Source of the DNA: G963665185 sp049723905
Lineage (GTDB): Bacteria; Desulfobacterota; Desulfovibrionia; Desulfovibrionales; Desulfovibrionaceae
DNA length: 64,000 nucleotides
Direction: 5' to 3'
Assembly (NCBI RefSeq): GCF_049723905.1
Contig: NZ_JBJKFD010000001.1
Location: 744,001 to 808,000, forward strand
Shown in pieces: positions 46,479 through 55,137 of this stretch. The notes below the pieces were generated by a model. That model ran no database searches. It worked only from the letters and a program-made list of their open reading frames with translations, and was not told the DNA's origin. The position numbers were made by a program, and so were the translations under genes. How positions within the stretch are numbered: position 1 is the first letter of the stretch; each line of letters starts with the position of its first letter.

Positions 46479-48494
46479 TCAGTCTAGTATGTCAAAAGTA
46501 TGGAATTGCATCATCATGCCCGCCCTTCCTTGCGTAGCGGAACGCAAATCCGTTGTAAAACCGAACAAACTGCGTAATGGTGCAAGCGCCTGGACAATTT
46601 TATGCCCAGCATGGTCGAACATATTGTCCACTTTGGCTCCCTTGGCCCCAAGCAACCCAATGACATCCCCCACAAATTCCTCGGGAACGCTTACTTCCAC
46701 CTTCATTATAGGCTCGAGCAACACGGGAGAAGCCGCGGACAAGGCGTCCTTGAGAGCCATGGCAGCTGCCATACGGAAACCGACCGGACTCTGAGATTTT
46801 TCCCGCCCTTTAAACTCGACAATGCGCACTCGGGTATCGACCACGGGAAAGCCTTTTAGAACACCGCTTTTCAAACCATCTTCAACCCCTTCCTGAACTG
46901 CCGTAACAATATCGGACGGCCAGGCCTGAGTATCCACCTCAAAAATAACATCAATCCCCTTGTTCCGCTCACGCGGTTCAACACTTAGGGTAACGCAACC
47001 ATAATGAGGCACATCGCCCAACTCCCGGTCAAACTCGGCAAGCTTCCGGGCGGATGCCGAAACAGTCTCCAGATAGACGACCTGGGGCTTTCCACTGCGC
47101 GGCTCAAGCTTGTACTCACGGCGCAGTCTGTCAAGAATAACCTCCAGATGCAGTTCCCCCATCCCTGAAAGAATGACCTGTCCAGTATCCTCGTCAGTTT
47201 CCAGCTCCAGGGTCGGGTCTTCTAACAGATAACGGCCAAGCGCTTCCTGCATTTTGTCGTTTTCTTCCGAATTACGCGGCTCAAGCGCCAGAGATATTAC
47301 CGACTTGTAACGGCTGATACTTTCCAACAAGACGGGCCTGGATTTATCAGCCAGTGTATCTCCTGTAGAAGCAAACCGCACTCCTGCGGCGGCCACGATA
47401 TCCCCAGCGTACGCTCTTTCGAGTTTTTCCCGGTGTCCGGCATGCATATGAAAAAGCCGAGCCACGCGCTCATCCTCGTTCTGCGTGACATTGAAGACAG
47501 TGTCCCCCTCTCCAAGTGATCCGGCGTACAGACGCATAAGAACCATCTTACGGCCACTCTCCATGGTAACTTTGAAAACCAACGCTGCCAGAGGGTCCTT
47601 ATGATCAAATGGAATGTCGATTTTGGAATGCTCTCCGGGATTCATGCCACGGATAAAACCGATATCCTTGGGACTGGGCAAAAAATTGCAGATGCCGTCC
47701 AAAACAGGCTGAACACCGATATTTTTAAGGGCGCTTCCGGAAAAAACAGGAACAACAGAGCGAGACAGTGTGGCCCGACGGATAGCGCTCAAAATCAGCT
47801 GTTCATCCACTTCCGGATTTGCAAGATACGCCTCCATGAACTCGTCATCCACTTCGGAAAGAACGTCGAAAAGTTGCTCTCTCCAGGAGGCTATGACTTC
47901 GGCTTCTTCCGGAGTTGGCTCCAACACGTCAAAAAACTCACCGTCTCCTCCTTCATAAACGAGTACTTTTTGACGAATAATATCGAAAAGACCGGAAAGC
48001 TCCGCTCCCGCCCCTCTGGGGACGACAACAGGAAGAGGATTGGCTGCCAATTTGTCACGCATCGCCTGCAAGGCGGCATCGAAATCTGCCCCGAGCCTGT
48101 CCATTTTGTTTATAAAGGCGAGCTTGGGAACCTTGTATCTTTCCGACTGCCGCCAGACGGTTTCGCTTTGAGGCTCAACGCCGGAGACTCCACAAAATAC
48201 ACCGACTGCTCCATCCAAAACCCTTAAAGCGCGCTCAACTTCTATTGTAAAGTCCACATGCCCGGGGGTATCAATGATATTGATACGATTGTCTCTCCAA
48301 TCACAGCTTGTGCAGGCAGAAGTGATGGTTATGCCCCGCTCCTGCTCTTCCGGCATATAATCCATGGTGGCAGTGCCTTCATGCACTTCCCCCATACGAT
48401 GGATTCTTCCCGTATAGTAAAGAATCCGTTCCGTAAGAGTGGTTTTGCCCGCATCAATATGCGCAATGATGCCAATATTGCGCAACTTTTCCAT
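46479..48494 (-). CDS. fusA: Elongation factor G paralogue
   Basis: About 671 residues from the ATG at 48494 (GGGGAT upstream); a GTG at 48530 would add 12. It has G1 AHIDAGKTTLTE, switch ERGITITSAC, G3 IDTPGHVDFT, G4 NKMDRLGAD, and domains II-V. It is not in a str operon; its neighbours are a DUF2062 gene and an unknown gene. The length is slightly short and the sequence around SACTSCDWRDNRINI resembles EF-G2-type paralogues. It may be the genome's second EF-G, specialised for translocation or recycling; a single-copy canonical EF-G cannot be excluded. Confidence 0.88.
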   Translation of the reverse strand: MEKLRNIGIIAHIDAGKTTLTERILYYTGRIHRMGEVHEGTATMDYMPEEQERGITITSACTSCDWRDNRINIIDTPGHVDFTIEVERALRVLDGAVGVFCGVSGVEPQSETVWRQSERYKVPKLAFINKMDRLGADFDAALQAMRDKLAANPLPVVVPRGAGAELSGLFDIIRQKVLVYEGGDGEFFDVLEPTPEEAEVIASWREQLFDVLSEVDDEFMEAYLANPEVDEQLILSAIRRATLSRSVVPVFSGSALKNIGVQPVLDGICNFLPSPKDIGFIRGMNPGEHSKIDIPFDHKDPLAALVFKVTMESGRKMVLMRLYAGSLGEGDTVFNVTQNEDERVARLFHMHAGHREKLERAYAGDIVAAAGVRFASTGDTLADKSRPVLLESISRYKSVISLALEPRNSEENDKMQEALGRYLLEDPTLELETDEDTGQVILSGMGELHLEVILDRLRREYKLEPRSGKPQVVYLETVSASARKLAEFDRELGDVPHYGCVTLSVEPRERNKGIDVIFEVDTQAWPSDIVTAVQEGVEDGLKSGVLKGFPVVDTRVRIVEFKGREKSQSPVGFRMAAAMALKDALSAASPVLLEPIMKVEVSVPEEFVGDVIGLLGAKGAKVDNMFDHAGHKIVQALAPLRSLFGFTTDLRSATQGRAGMMMQFHTFDILD

Positions 48495-48571
48495 GTATCC
48501 CCGTCCTGGTCCACCGATTGCTTTGCTCACTTCAAATCCCTGTGCTTTACCGTTATGAGATCAGGTTCAGT

Positions 48572-49447
48572 TCAAAAGCTGGCGAAAAGTTGCTGGCGCA
48601 AAAACAATTCACGCCGACATTGCGGATACAACCAAAGGCCCTCACATCCAGGCCCCAGAACTAAAGGAAAGATCTTTCCAGCAGGCTCAAAAAATTCCTG
48701 AGCAACCAATACGCCTTCATACCCGGCAGAACAAAACTTTTCCCAACTACCAGTTTGGCAGGAAAAAAAATGGGGGGTCCCTTCTCCACAAGTAGGAGCA
48801 TTCCACAATGTGACACTGTCTCCAGCAAATGCCGTTTCCAATGCATCGAAATCAACACCATAGTTCTCCACCGCGTGTTCGGGGAAAAAAACACCCAAAT
48901 GCGGTGATCCAACCAAGGTAGGTGTGAAATCGGAGGGGAAAAACATGTCGGCACTTTGCAAAGCAAGGCCGATGCAAAGTGTGCTGCCTTGTGCCACATC
49001 CGAACGTCTCAGAAAATTACTGAGTTTTTCCCCAGAGCAAGATAAAATATTTTCAACTCCTGCCAGCTCCAAGGCTGCAAGCGTTTCATGTCGAGGAACG
49101 TTGCCCTTTTCAGCAGAACAAATGCATACAACCTCAGTGGCACCGCTGGTCATTGCCGGAACAGCAAGAGCCAATAGCGAAGCTGCAGAAACATGGGACG
49201 GAAAAACAATAAAAACCGCTTGCACGGGGCTTCGCCGAAATTCAATGTGCCCACTATCAAACACGGCATGCCGGGTTGAAGAAGAGAGCACAGCATCCGG
49301 AGGATACGCATCGTATAAGGCGGCAATGGAAGTTTTCAGGATGGAACGTCCTCGTGCACCAACGGATTCATACGCTTTGCCAAGCGTTGAATCGTCAAGC
49401 CGATGCTCTTCGCAAAACAATTCCAGTTCCGATAAAAAATCCGACAT
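48572..49447 (-). CDS. Histidinol-dehydrogenase-like protein of unknown function
   Basis: From the ATG at 49447, with GGAG before it, the product is 291 residues. The middle part, ASLLALAVPAMTSGATEVVCIC and then LAALELAGVENILSCSGEKL, resembles the first Rossmann-like domain of HisD (VLM.A.PA...GV.EIV, then LAAA..AGVD.I). The remaining sequence diverges. The GPGN and zinc-ligand regions of true HisD are missing and the protein is ~140 residues shorter. So it is probably not a histidinol dehydrogenase. It lies between bamD (with a terminator) and fusA, 77 bases before the latter. Confidence 0.6.
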   Translation of the reverse strand: MSDFLSELELFCEEHRLDDSTLGKAYESVGARGRSILKTSIAALYDAYPPDAVLSSSTRHAVFDSGHIEFRRSPVQAVFIVFPSHVSAASLLALAVPAMTSGATEVVCICSAEKGNVPRHETLAALELAGVENILSCSGEKLSNFLRRSDVAQGSTLCIGLALQSADMFFPSDFTPTLVGSPHLGVFFPEHAVENYGVDFDALETAFAGDSVTLWNAPTCGEGTPHFFSCQTGSWEKFCSAGYEGVLVAQEFFEPAGKIFPLVLGPGCEGLWLYPQCRRELFLRQQLFASF

Positions 49448-49492
49448 CTTCACTCCAATTTGCCCGCAGCGAAACGGACCTCCAAACATATG

Positions 49493-49524
49493 ATAAGAAA
49501 AAAGCGGCCCCTGAAGGCCGCTTT
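49493..49524 (-). terminator. Terminator of the trxA-trxB-bamD operon
   Basis: AAAGCGGCC and GGCCGCTTT form a 9-base stem around a 6-base loop, followed on the minus strand by TTTTTTCTT. It lies about 20 bases after the bamD stop. Confidence 0.9.
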
Positions 49525-49545
49525 GTTTGTATCGTCATTTGCTGG

Positions 49546-50280
49546 CTAAAGCCAGTCAAACCATTGCTTCCAGCTACCGTGTTCCTTGACCCGCTCCCTT
49601 TCCGCCAACTGTTTCTGGTATTCGTAGTAAGCCAACTTCGCCTTCTGTCTGGCATATTCAGCAGCCTTTGGAACATCCTGAAAGTTCTGGACAACATGGG
49701 TGTAGCGTTGCCATGCAGGCCCGAAACGTTCCGAAGCCCAGTAGAAGTCGGCCACATAGAGTTCGTGGTCGGCCAAAAAGGAACGGCATTTTTGGATCAG
49801 ATTGGGAGCTTCCTCTGCGTATTTACTGCCGGGGTACATCTCCCTCAACTTGTAGAAATACTCCAAAGCCTCGGTTATGTTCTGTTGAGGCCTGTCAATG
49901 GAAGCAAACTGACGGTAATCAGACATGCCGATCTGATAAAGAACGTACGGCATTTCCTCATGTCGAGGATGCAATGCTTCGAACTCTTTGTAGGCTCCGG
50001 CAGACTCAACATACTTCTCATTAAGGAAGTATGCATCCCCCAGGCCTAATTCTGCCTGCGGGGTATAGGGACTGAAGGGATACCGGTCTTTTAACTTCTG
50101 AAAATACTCGGCAGCGTTGGAGTACTCTTTTTGAGCCATCGCATCCTGCCCGTTTTCAAAAAGCTCCTGTGCGGTATCATCTGGCGGCTCCATAAAGTAT
50201 CTATCTATCAAGGTGCAGCCATTGGCCAAACTGAGAAGCATTACCAGGGCAAGAACCTGCCCGAGAAGTCGTTTATTCAT
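49546..50280 (-). CDS. bamD: Outer-membrane assembly lipoprotein BamD
   Basis: From the ATG at 50280, overlapping the trxB end by eight bases, the product is 244 residues. A lipoprotein signal (LLSLANGCTLIDRYF) is followed by five TPR-like repeats, such as AQELFENGQDAMAQKEYSNA and PYTPQAELGLGDAYFLNEKY. BamD is the essential partner of BamA in folding outer-membrane proteins. The frame extends upstream without a start, since it is antisense-free inside trxB. Its coupling with thioredoxin genes is unusual outside this lineage. Confidence 0.9.
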   Translation of the reverse strand: MNKRLLGQVLALVMLLSLANGCTLIDRYFMEPPDDTAQELFENGQDAMAQKEYSNAAEYFQKLKDRYPFSPYTPQAELGLGDAYFLNEKYVESAGAYKEFEALHPRHEEMPYVLYQIGMSDYRQFASIDRPQQNITEALEYFYKLREMYPGSKYAEEAPNLIQKCRSFLADHELYVADFYWASERFGPAWQRYTHVVQNFQDVPKAAEYARQKAKLAYYEYQKQLAERERVKEHGSWKQWFDWL

Positions 50281-51211
50281 AATTTTCAAGGTAGGTAAGC
50301 GCGCTGTTTGCAGCCGTAGCTCCGTCGCCGACTGCGGTAGCCACCTGCCGGCACATCTTGGAACGAATGTCGCCAGCAGCGTAAAGGCCTTTGATGTTAG
50401 TACGCATCTCCGCGTCGGTAACGACGAAGCCCTGCGCATCCTTGTCCAATTGGTCGGGAAGAAATCCCCCCTGGGGCTGAAAACCGACAAACATGAACAC
50501 ACCGTCCAAATCAACAGTTGTGTCCTCGCCGGTTTTGAGATTCTTCACGGAAATGCCAGAGACAGCGTGCTCCCCTAAAATTTCGTTGACTACGGTACTC
50601 CGCAGCACTTCTATTTTAGGATGAGCAAAACACTTGTCCTGGTAGCATTTGGTCCCACGAAATTCATCACGACGATGAATCAAATAGAGTTTTTTCACCA
50701 GCCTGGCAAGGTAGAGAGCTTCTTCTAGGGCGGAGTTGCCTCCACCCACGACAGCCACGACCTGGTCACGGAAAAAGTTCCCATCGCACAAAGCGCAGTA
50801 GGAAACCCCTTTTCCTAGAAGCCGCAGCTCCCCGGCCACTCCTAACTTTCGGTAGGCTGATCCGGAACAAACAATGACGGTTCGAGCGGCAATCCATTCA
50901 TCACCAACCTGAACCTTGTGGTATCCGGAACCATCGAGTGAAGGTTCGATAGTGCGAACTTCATCTCGATAGTGGAAAAAGTCCTCAGTCTTCCAATTCT
51001 GGACCTGCTTTTCGAGCAAATCGGCCAGTTCATAGCCTAAGATACCATCCGGAAAGCCAGGATAGTTTTCTATCTTCTCCGTTTGCAACATTTGCCCGCC
51101 GGAGGAAAGCTTTTCGACAAAGGCCAGACTCACCTCGCTCCTCAACAAATAGAGGGCAGCCGTCATACCTGCCGGACCGCCCCCTATTACGATGGCGTCG
51201 TAAGTCTTCAT
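50273..51211 (-). CDS. trxB: Thioredoxin reductase
   Basis: The 312-residue flavoprotein has the FAD motif GGGPAGMTAALYLLRSE, the redox-active SYCALCDGNFF (CxxC) and the second dinucleotide-binding motif VVGGGNSALEEALYLA. NADPH or another donor reduces FAD, the CxxC and then thioredoxin. In some anaerobes the donor is reduced ferredoxin or F420; the HRRDEFRG segment here keeps the Arg residues typical of NADPH binding. It lies four bases after trxA. Confidence 0.95.
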   Translation of the reverse strand: MKTYDAIVIGGGPAGMTAALYLLRSEVSLAFVEKLSSGGQMLQTEKIENYPGFPDGILGYELADLLEKQVQNWKTEDFFHYRDEVRTIEPSLDGSGYHKVQVGDEWIAARTVIVCSGSAYRKLGVAGELRLLGKGVSYCALCDGNFFRDQVVAVVGGGNSALEEALYLARLVKKLYLIHRRDEFRGTKCYQDKCFAHPKIEVLRSTVVNEILGEHAVSGISVKNLKTGEDTTVDLDGVFMFVGFQPQGGFLPDQLDKDAQGFVVTDAEMRTNIKGLYAAGDIRSKMCRQVATAVGDGATAANSALTYLENYE

Positions 51212-51215
51212 TATG

Positions 51216-51536
51216 CTACAGCACTTTCTGGCTGATCATTTCCTTGATGCTCGACTTGGATACGGCACCGGTTACCTGATCAACAACCTCTCCGCCCTTG
51301 AAAAGGATCAGAGTGGGAATGGCACGAATACCATACTTGCTGGGGGTGTTGGGATTTTCATCCACATTCATCTTTAAAATCTTCACCTGCCCGGTGTACT
51401 CATTGGCAAGTTCTTCAATAACAGGACCAAGAGCGCGGCAGGGACCGCACCAGGGAGCCCAGAAATCAACCAGAACAGGGAGATCGCACTGAAGGGCTTC
51501 CGCTTCGAAGGTGCTGTCGGTTACTTGATTAGCCAT
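51216..51536 (-). CDS. trxA: Thioredoxin
   Basis: The 106-residue protein has the active site FWAPWCGPCRALGP, the buried Asp in PVLVDFW and the cis-Pro region IRAIPTLILFKGG. It reduces protein disulfides in the cytoplasm. AAGGAGC precedes the ATG. It is the first gene of the trxA-trxB-bamD operon. Confidence 0.97.
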   Translation of the reverse strand: MANQVTDSTFEAEALQCDLPVLVDFWAPWCGPCRALGPVIEELANEYTGQVKILKMNVDENPNTPSKYGIRAIPTLILFKGGEVVDQVTGAVSKSSIKEMISQKVL

Positions 51537-51651
51537 AATTTGCTCCTTTTTTTTCGGTCAAACTACCTGAGTTTGCTCTGACTTTCCCGGCGTGCCAACA
51601 GGCCCACAGGGTAGTCTGAAATACACGTTCGGCATGATTAGTCAATTTAAG

Positions 51652-51680
51652 AAGGTATTAACACGGTCAAACTCTGTCAA
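51652..51680 (-). promoter_or_regulatory. Possible sigma-70 promoter of trxA
   Basis: On the minus strand TTGACA (51680-51675) is followed 17 bases later by TACCTT (51657-51652), about 115 bases upstream of trxA. The -35 is perfect and the -10 weak. Confidence 0.4.
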
Positions 51681-51748
51681 TAAGGAAATAAAGCCGTCCC
51701 CCTCTCTTCCATGCACTGACTGAGCCCAATGAGGCATTATGCCATGCT

Positions 51749-52837
51749 TTACAGGCCGCTGCAAAGCAAGAAGTCTTCTGGGACTTTCCGGCCTCTTGGA
51801 ATCGCCTCCAACTGGCTGTCGTGACGACGTCCATGGTCCAAAAGGATCTCTCCTGCATAGGCGATCATACGGGCATTATCCGCGCATAAAGGGAGAGACG
51901 GTACTGAAAAAAGCAATCCAGCTCTCTCGGCGCAGGTCCCGAGTATCCTACGAATCATGGAGTTGGCAGCGACTCCACCAGCTAAAATAACTGAACGAAC
52001 CATCTTTTCCCGACATAAAGCTCGCTCCACTTTGATACGCAGGGTTTCGGCTATACTGAAGTTGTACGAAGCGAGAACCTGGCAGAGCTGCTCACGCAGA
52101 CGCGGGGAAAGTTGCAGATCCTTAGAAGAACGAACGGACACAGGCAGTGTCCCAAGTTTCAACTCTGGATGCGCATTAACGTATTGTAAAAGAGCTGTTT
52201 TGAGCCCACTAAAACTAAAGTCTAAATTGTCGTTGTCAACATACGGGGTAGGAAAGAGCTTTGGGAGAGGTTCACTTTCCTGAGCCAGCTCATCAATAAA
52301 ACGCCCCCCCGGGTACGGCAGGTTCAACAATTTGGCTCCTTTGTCAAAAGCCTCACCTGCTGCATCATCAAGAGTCCGCCCCAACAAAAAGAATTCCAGT
52401 GGCGATTTAATACGGTACAAATGCGTATGGCCGCCGGAGACAAGGACCCCCAGGGCCGGAAACTCAAGCTTTGCCTCCAGGCCTGCAGCCAAAAGATGCG
52501 CATGCAGGTGATTAACGCCAACCAGCGGTGCTCCGGTAGCCAGAGCCAAGCCTTTGGCAAATCCCAGCCCCACCAGGAGACTTCCTAATAGGCCCGGACC
52601 GCGAGCCACCGCGATACCTGTAATATCGCGATGCCCCACGCCCGTTTCCTGAAAAAGCATCTCCAGCAGCGGCTCGATAACACGCAGATGTTCCCGGGAA
52701 GCGATTTCAGGCACCACTCCACCAAAAACAGAATGAAGAGCAGCCTGAGAAGCAAGCTTTTCACCAATCTCACGCCCGTCACGCACCAGAGCAATGCCGG
52801 TTTCGTCACAGGAAGTCTCAATACCGCAAACGGTCAT
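51749..52837 (-). CDS. tsaD: tRNA threonylcarbamoyladenosine synthase subunit TsaD
   Basis: The 362-residue ASKHA-fold protein attaches the threonylcarbamoyl group to A37 of ANN-reading tRNAs, with TsaB and TsaE. It has SCDETGIALV, the metal-binding VNHLHAHLLAA, LVSGGHTHLY, and LAGGVAANSMIRRIL. The start overlaps the fbp stop as ATGA, so the two are cotranslated. No tsaB or tsaE is adjacent. Confidence 0.95.
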   Translation of the reverse strand: MTVCGIETSCDETGIALVRDGREIGEKLASQAALHSVFGGVVPEIASREHLRVIEPLLEMLFQETGVGHRDITGIAVARGPGLLGSLLVGLGFAKGLALATGAPLVGVNHLHAHLLAAGLEAKLEFPALGVLVSGGHTHLYRIKSPLEFFLLGRTLDDAAGEAFDKGAKLLNLPYPGGRFIDELAQESEPLPKLFPTPYVDNDNLDFSFSGLKTALLQYVNAHPELKLGTLPVSVRSSKDLQLSPRLREQLCQVLASYNFSIAETLRIKVERALCREKMVRSVILAGGVAANSMIRRILGTCAERAGLLFSVPSLPLCADNARMIAYAGEILLDHGRRHDSQLEAIPRGRKVPEDFLLCSGL

Positions 52838-53850
52838 ATCACGCCGTGCTTCTTGTAAATTTCACGCACCTTGCCCACATCGGCAGGAGAACCTATGAAC
52901 AAAGGAACCCTTTGATGGAGTTCCGTGGGCTGGGTTTCCAGAGTACGGTTAACACCATCTGTTGCAAGCCCCCATGCCTGCTCAACAACAAAAGCCAGGG
53001 GGTTGGCTTCGGAAAGCAGGCGAAGCTTGCCTTTGGGCTTGCTTGGATCACGTCTGTCGTACGGATACATAAAAATTCCTCCGTACAGCAGGGTGCGGTG
53101 AAAGTCCGCCACAAGAGAGCCTATGTAACGGGAGCTATAGGGAGCCCCGTTTTCATTGTCCGGACTTTTAAAATAATCCACAACCTCTTTGGTGGCATCG
53201 TCCCAATAGGTTCTGTACCCTTCATTGATGGAGTAGATTGAACCACGTTCCGGAATTTTGATATCCGGGTGAGACAGCAAAAATTCGCCAACACTGGGGT
53301 CCAAGGTGAACCCATGGACGCCCTGTCCTGTTGTGAACACCATCATCGTGGATGAGCCGTAGATGAAGTATCCGGCGGCCACCTGTTCGATCCCCATCTG
53401 AAGCAAATCTTCAAGCGTTGCCGCAGAGTTCGAAGGTGTCTTACGACGATAAATGGAAAAAATCGTGCCAATATTGATATTGGCCTCGATGTTGGAAGAC
53501 CCGTCCAGGGGATCAAATATCAAGACATAATCCCCCTGGGGATATCCTTCAGGAATCTCAATGATTCCTGCATTTTCTTCGCTGGACATGGCGCACAGCA
53601 CTCCAGCCTGACGCATACGATGGATCAGGACAGAGTTAGAGTACTCGTCGAGCTTCTTGACCTCTTCTCCCTGGACGTTGATATCGCCAGTGAATCCGAG
53701 AACGTCTACCAACCCGGCCTTGTTCACCTCTCTAGCGATTATCTTTACAGCCAGAATCAACTGATTGAGCAGAGAAGTAAAACGTCCGGTCGCCATAGGG
53801 GTACGCTTCTGATGCAGTAACAGATGTTCAGTAACCGTAACCTGGGGCAT
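52834..53850 (-). CDS. fbp: Fructose-1,6-bisphosphatase, class I
   Basis: From the ATG at 53850 (AAGGAG nine bases before it) the product is 338 residues. It hydrolyses fructose 1,6-bisphosphate in gluconeogenesis. The metal and substrate blocks are MSSEENAG, LIFDPLDGSSNIEANINIG, and YSINEGYRTYWD. The sequence LLYGGIFMYPYDRRDPSKPKGKLRLL holds substrate-binding residues. A stable hairpin lies just ahead of the ribosome-binding site. Confidence 0.95.
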   Translation of the reverse strand: MPQVTVTEHLLLHQKRTPMATGRFTSLLNQLILAVKIIAREVNKAGLVDVLGFTGDINVQGEEVKKLDEYSNSVLIHRMRQAGVLCAMSSEENAGIIEIPEGYPQGDYVLIFDPLDGSSNIEANINIGTIFSIYRRKTPSNSAATLEDLLQMGIEQVAAGYFIYGSSTMMVFTTGQGVHGFTLDPSVGEFLLSHPDIKIPERGSIYSINEGYRTYWDDATKEVVDYFKSPDNENGAPYSSRYIGSLVADFHRTLLYGGIFMYPYDRRDPSKPKGKLRLLSEANPLAFVVEQAWGLATDGVNRTLETQPTELHQRVPLFIGSPADVGKVREIYKKHGVI

Positions 53851-53864
53851 TGGCTCACTCCTTC

Positions 53865-53887
53865 TTTGGCAGCTAGGCACTGCCAAA
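53865..53887 (-). promoter_or_regulatory. Hairpin in the fbp leader
   Basis: TTTGGCAG and CTGCCAAA form an 8-base stem with a 7-base loop. On the minus strand it ends two bases before the AAGGAG of fbp. Possible roles are translational control or mRNA stability; no regulator can be named. Confidence 0.4.
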
Positions 53888-54157
53888 CTATAAAGTACTA
53901 TTTACCGCCTGAAACAGAAAATTCTGCACCCTTTCCACGGCTGCAAAGCTCATAACTCCCGTGGCAAAAACGGAAGCCTATCAAAGGAACCCGTTTTGAG
54001 CGGAATCCTTATCCTAATTTTAGTTCGCATAATGCCGTGGTTCCCAGGTGCCATAATATTTTCCGATTCAGACTGTTACGCCGATGTGGAAGACATTTTC
54101 CGCAGCTCGGCTACAGATCTCGAACTTCAACCCGAACAGCACCATACTGGATGGGCA
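53888..54157. other. Intergenic region upstream of fbp
   Basis: No gene is seen between the fbp leader and the end of the lipoprotein gene. The region should hold the fbp promoter; TATAGT lies just upstream of the leader hairpin. Confidence 0.4.
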
Positions 54158-54940
54158 CTAAAACAACCAAGAACCGCTTTCTTCCGGCTGAACAGCCAAA
54201 AGATAAAACAGCTTGGTTCCTCCGAAGTAACGTGAAAACCAAATGTACGTTTTGCCGTTGGATGCAACCGAAGTTTCGCCCTGAACTTCCTCTGCTGTCA
54301 GCTGCTCCCAAGGAGCTTGAAGGAGTTCGTGGGCAGTCGCTTCATCCTTACCGGGCCACAAAATGGCATCCTTGGTAATAACGATCAGGGGACCATCGTA
54401 ACCGATTGCACGTATCAAAGAACGAAAATCAAAGTGGACCAGAATTAGCCCCTGCCAATTGCGATTTTCAAAAAAAGCATTGGCGATATAGATCTCAGGG
54501 CCGAGATCAGTCTTATCGACATAGGAAAGCGGCTCACGTTCAAACCACTTCTTGCCGTAATCGATAAGGGGCTTGGGGTTGACCGGCTTCATACTTGCCA
54601 CTGCACGCTCAAGCATGACAGTGCCGTTCGAATCCACAGTCTGCAACCCACTGAGCCAGGGGTAGTTACGTAGAGTCAGCTCTATCCAGGCATCATCCGG
54701 ATAGGAATCTTGAGCACTCATGGTCCTGTAAAGGTTTTGCAGATGGGTGTCGACCTGAGCGAATTCCTGAGCAAGACGCTCTTGGTTCTCGTCGTTTAAT
54801 TCCTTGGTATTCAGGTCAATCGTAGGTGCAGGAGCAACTCCGCTCACAACCCAACGCCAGGATTTTTTCACATCGGCGCACCCGCCGCATGCCACTACGG
54901 CCGCCAACAACATAACGAGTAAAGTGTTCCGAATTTTCAT
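54158..54940 (-). CDS. Putative lipoprotein with a Cache/PDC-like sensor fold
   Basis: The 260-residue product starts with a lipoprotein signal (LLVMLLAAVVACGGCADVKK; the VVAC Cys is the likely lipidated one). The mature part has a long N-terminal helix (ERLAQEFAQVDTHLQNLYRT). It continues with YPWLSGLQTVDSNGTVMLER, then GPEIYIANAFFENRNWQGLI and HFDFRSLIRAIG. That order is like the extracellular Cache/PDC domains of chemoreceptors. There is no transmembrane or signalling domain after it, so it would be a free sensor domain at the membrane surface. This reading rests on pattern only. Confidence 0.6.
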   Translation of the reverse strand: MKIRNTLLVMLLAAVVACGGCADVKKSWRWVVSGVAPAPTIDLNTKELNDENQERLAQEFAQVDTHLQNLYRTMSAQDSYPDDAWIELTLRNYPWLSGLQTVDSNGTVMLERAVASMKPVNPKPLIDYGKKWFEREPLSYVDKTDLGPEIYIANAFFENRNWQGLILVHFDFRSLIRAIGYDGPLIVITKDAILWPGKDEATAHELLQAPWEQLTAEEVQGETSVASNGKTYIWFSRYFGGTKLFYLLAVQPEESGSWLF

Positions 54941-55079
54941 CGGGTATCGTTTTTCCCTTTATAGCAGGTTCAGTGGATGTGACAACAAATATAAAATTGT
55001 GTCTTCTTCTATCCAAACGCCACAAAATCCGCATTGGCCTTACTGCAGTAAACTATACAACTGCGACCGGCCCGAACAT

Positions 55080-55112
55080 AAAAAACGTCGAAAGGAGTGT
55101 CTCTTTCGACGT
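55080..55112 (-). terminator. Terminator after the TPR gene
   Basis: ACGTCGAAAG and CTTTCGACGT form a 10-base stem, followed on the minus strand by TTTTTTATG. It lies about 25 bases after the TPR stop. Confidence 0.88.
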
Positions 55113-55137
55113 AGCAACCAAGAACAGAAAAAATTAG

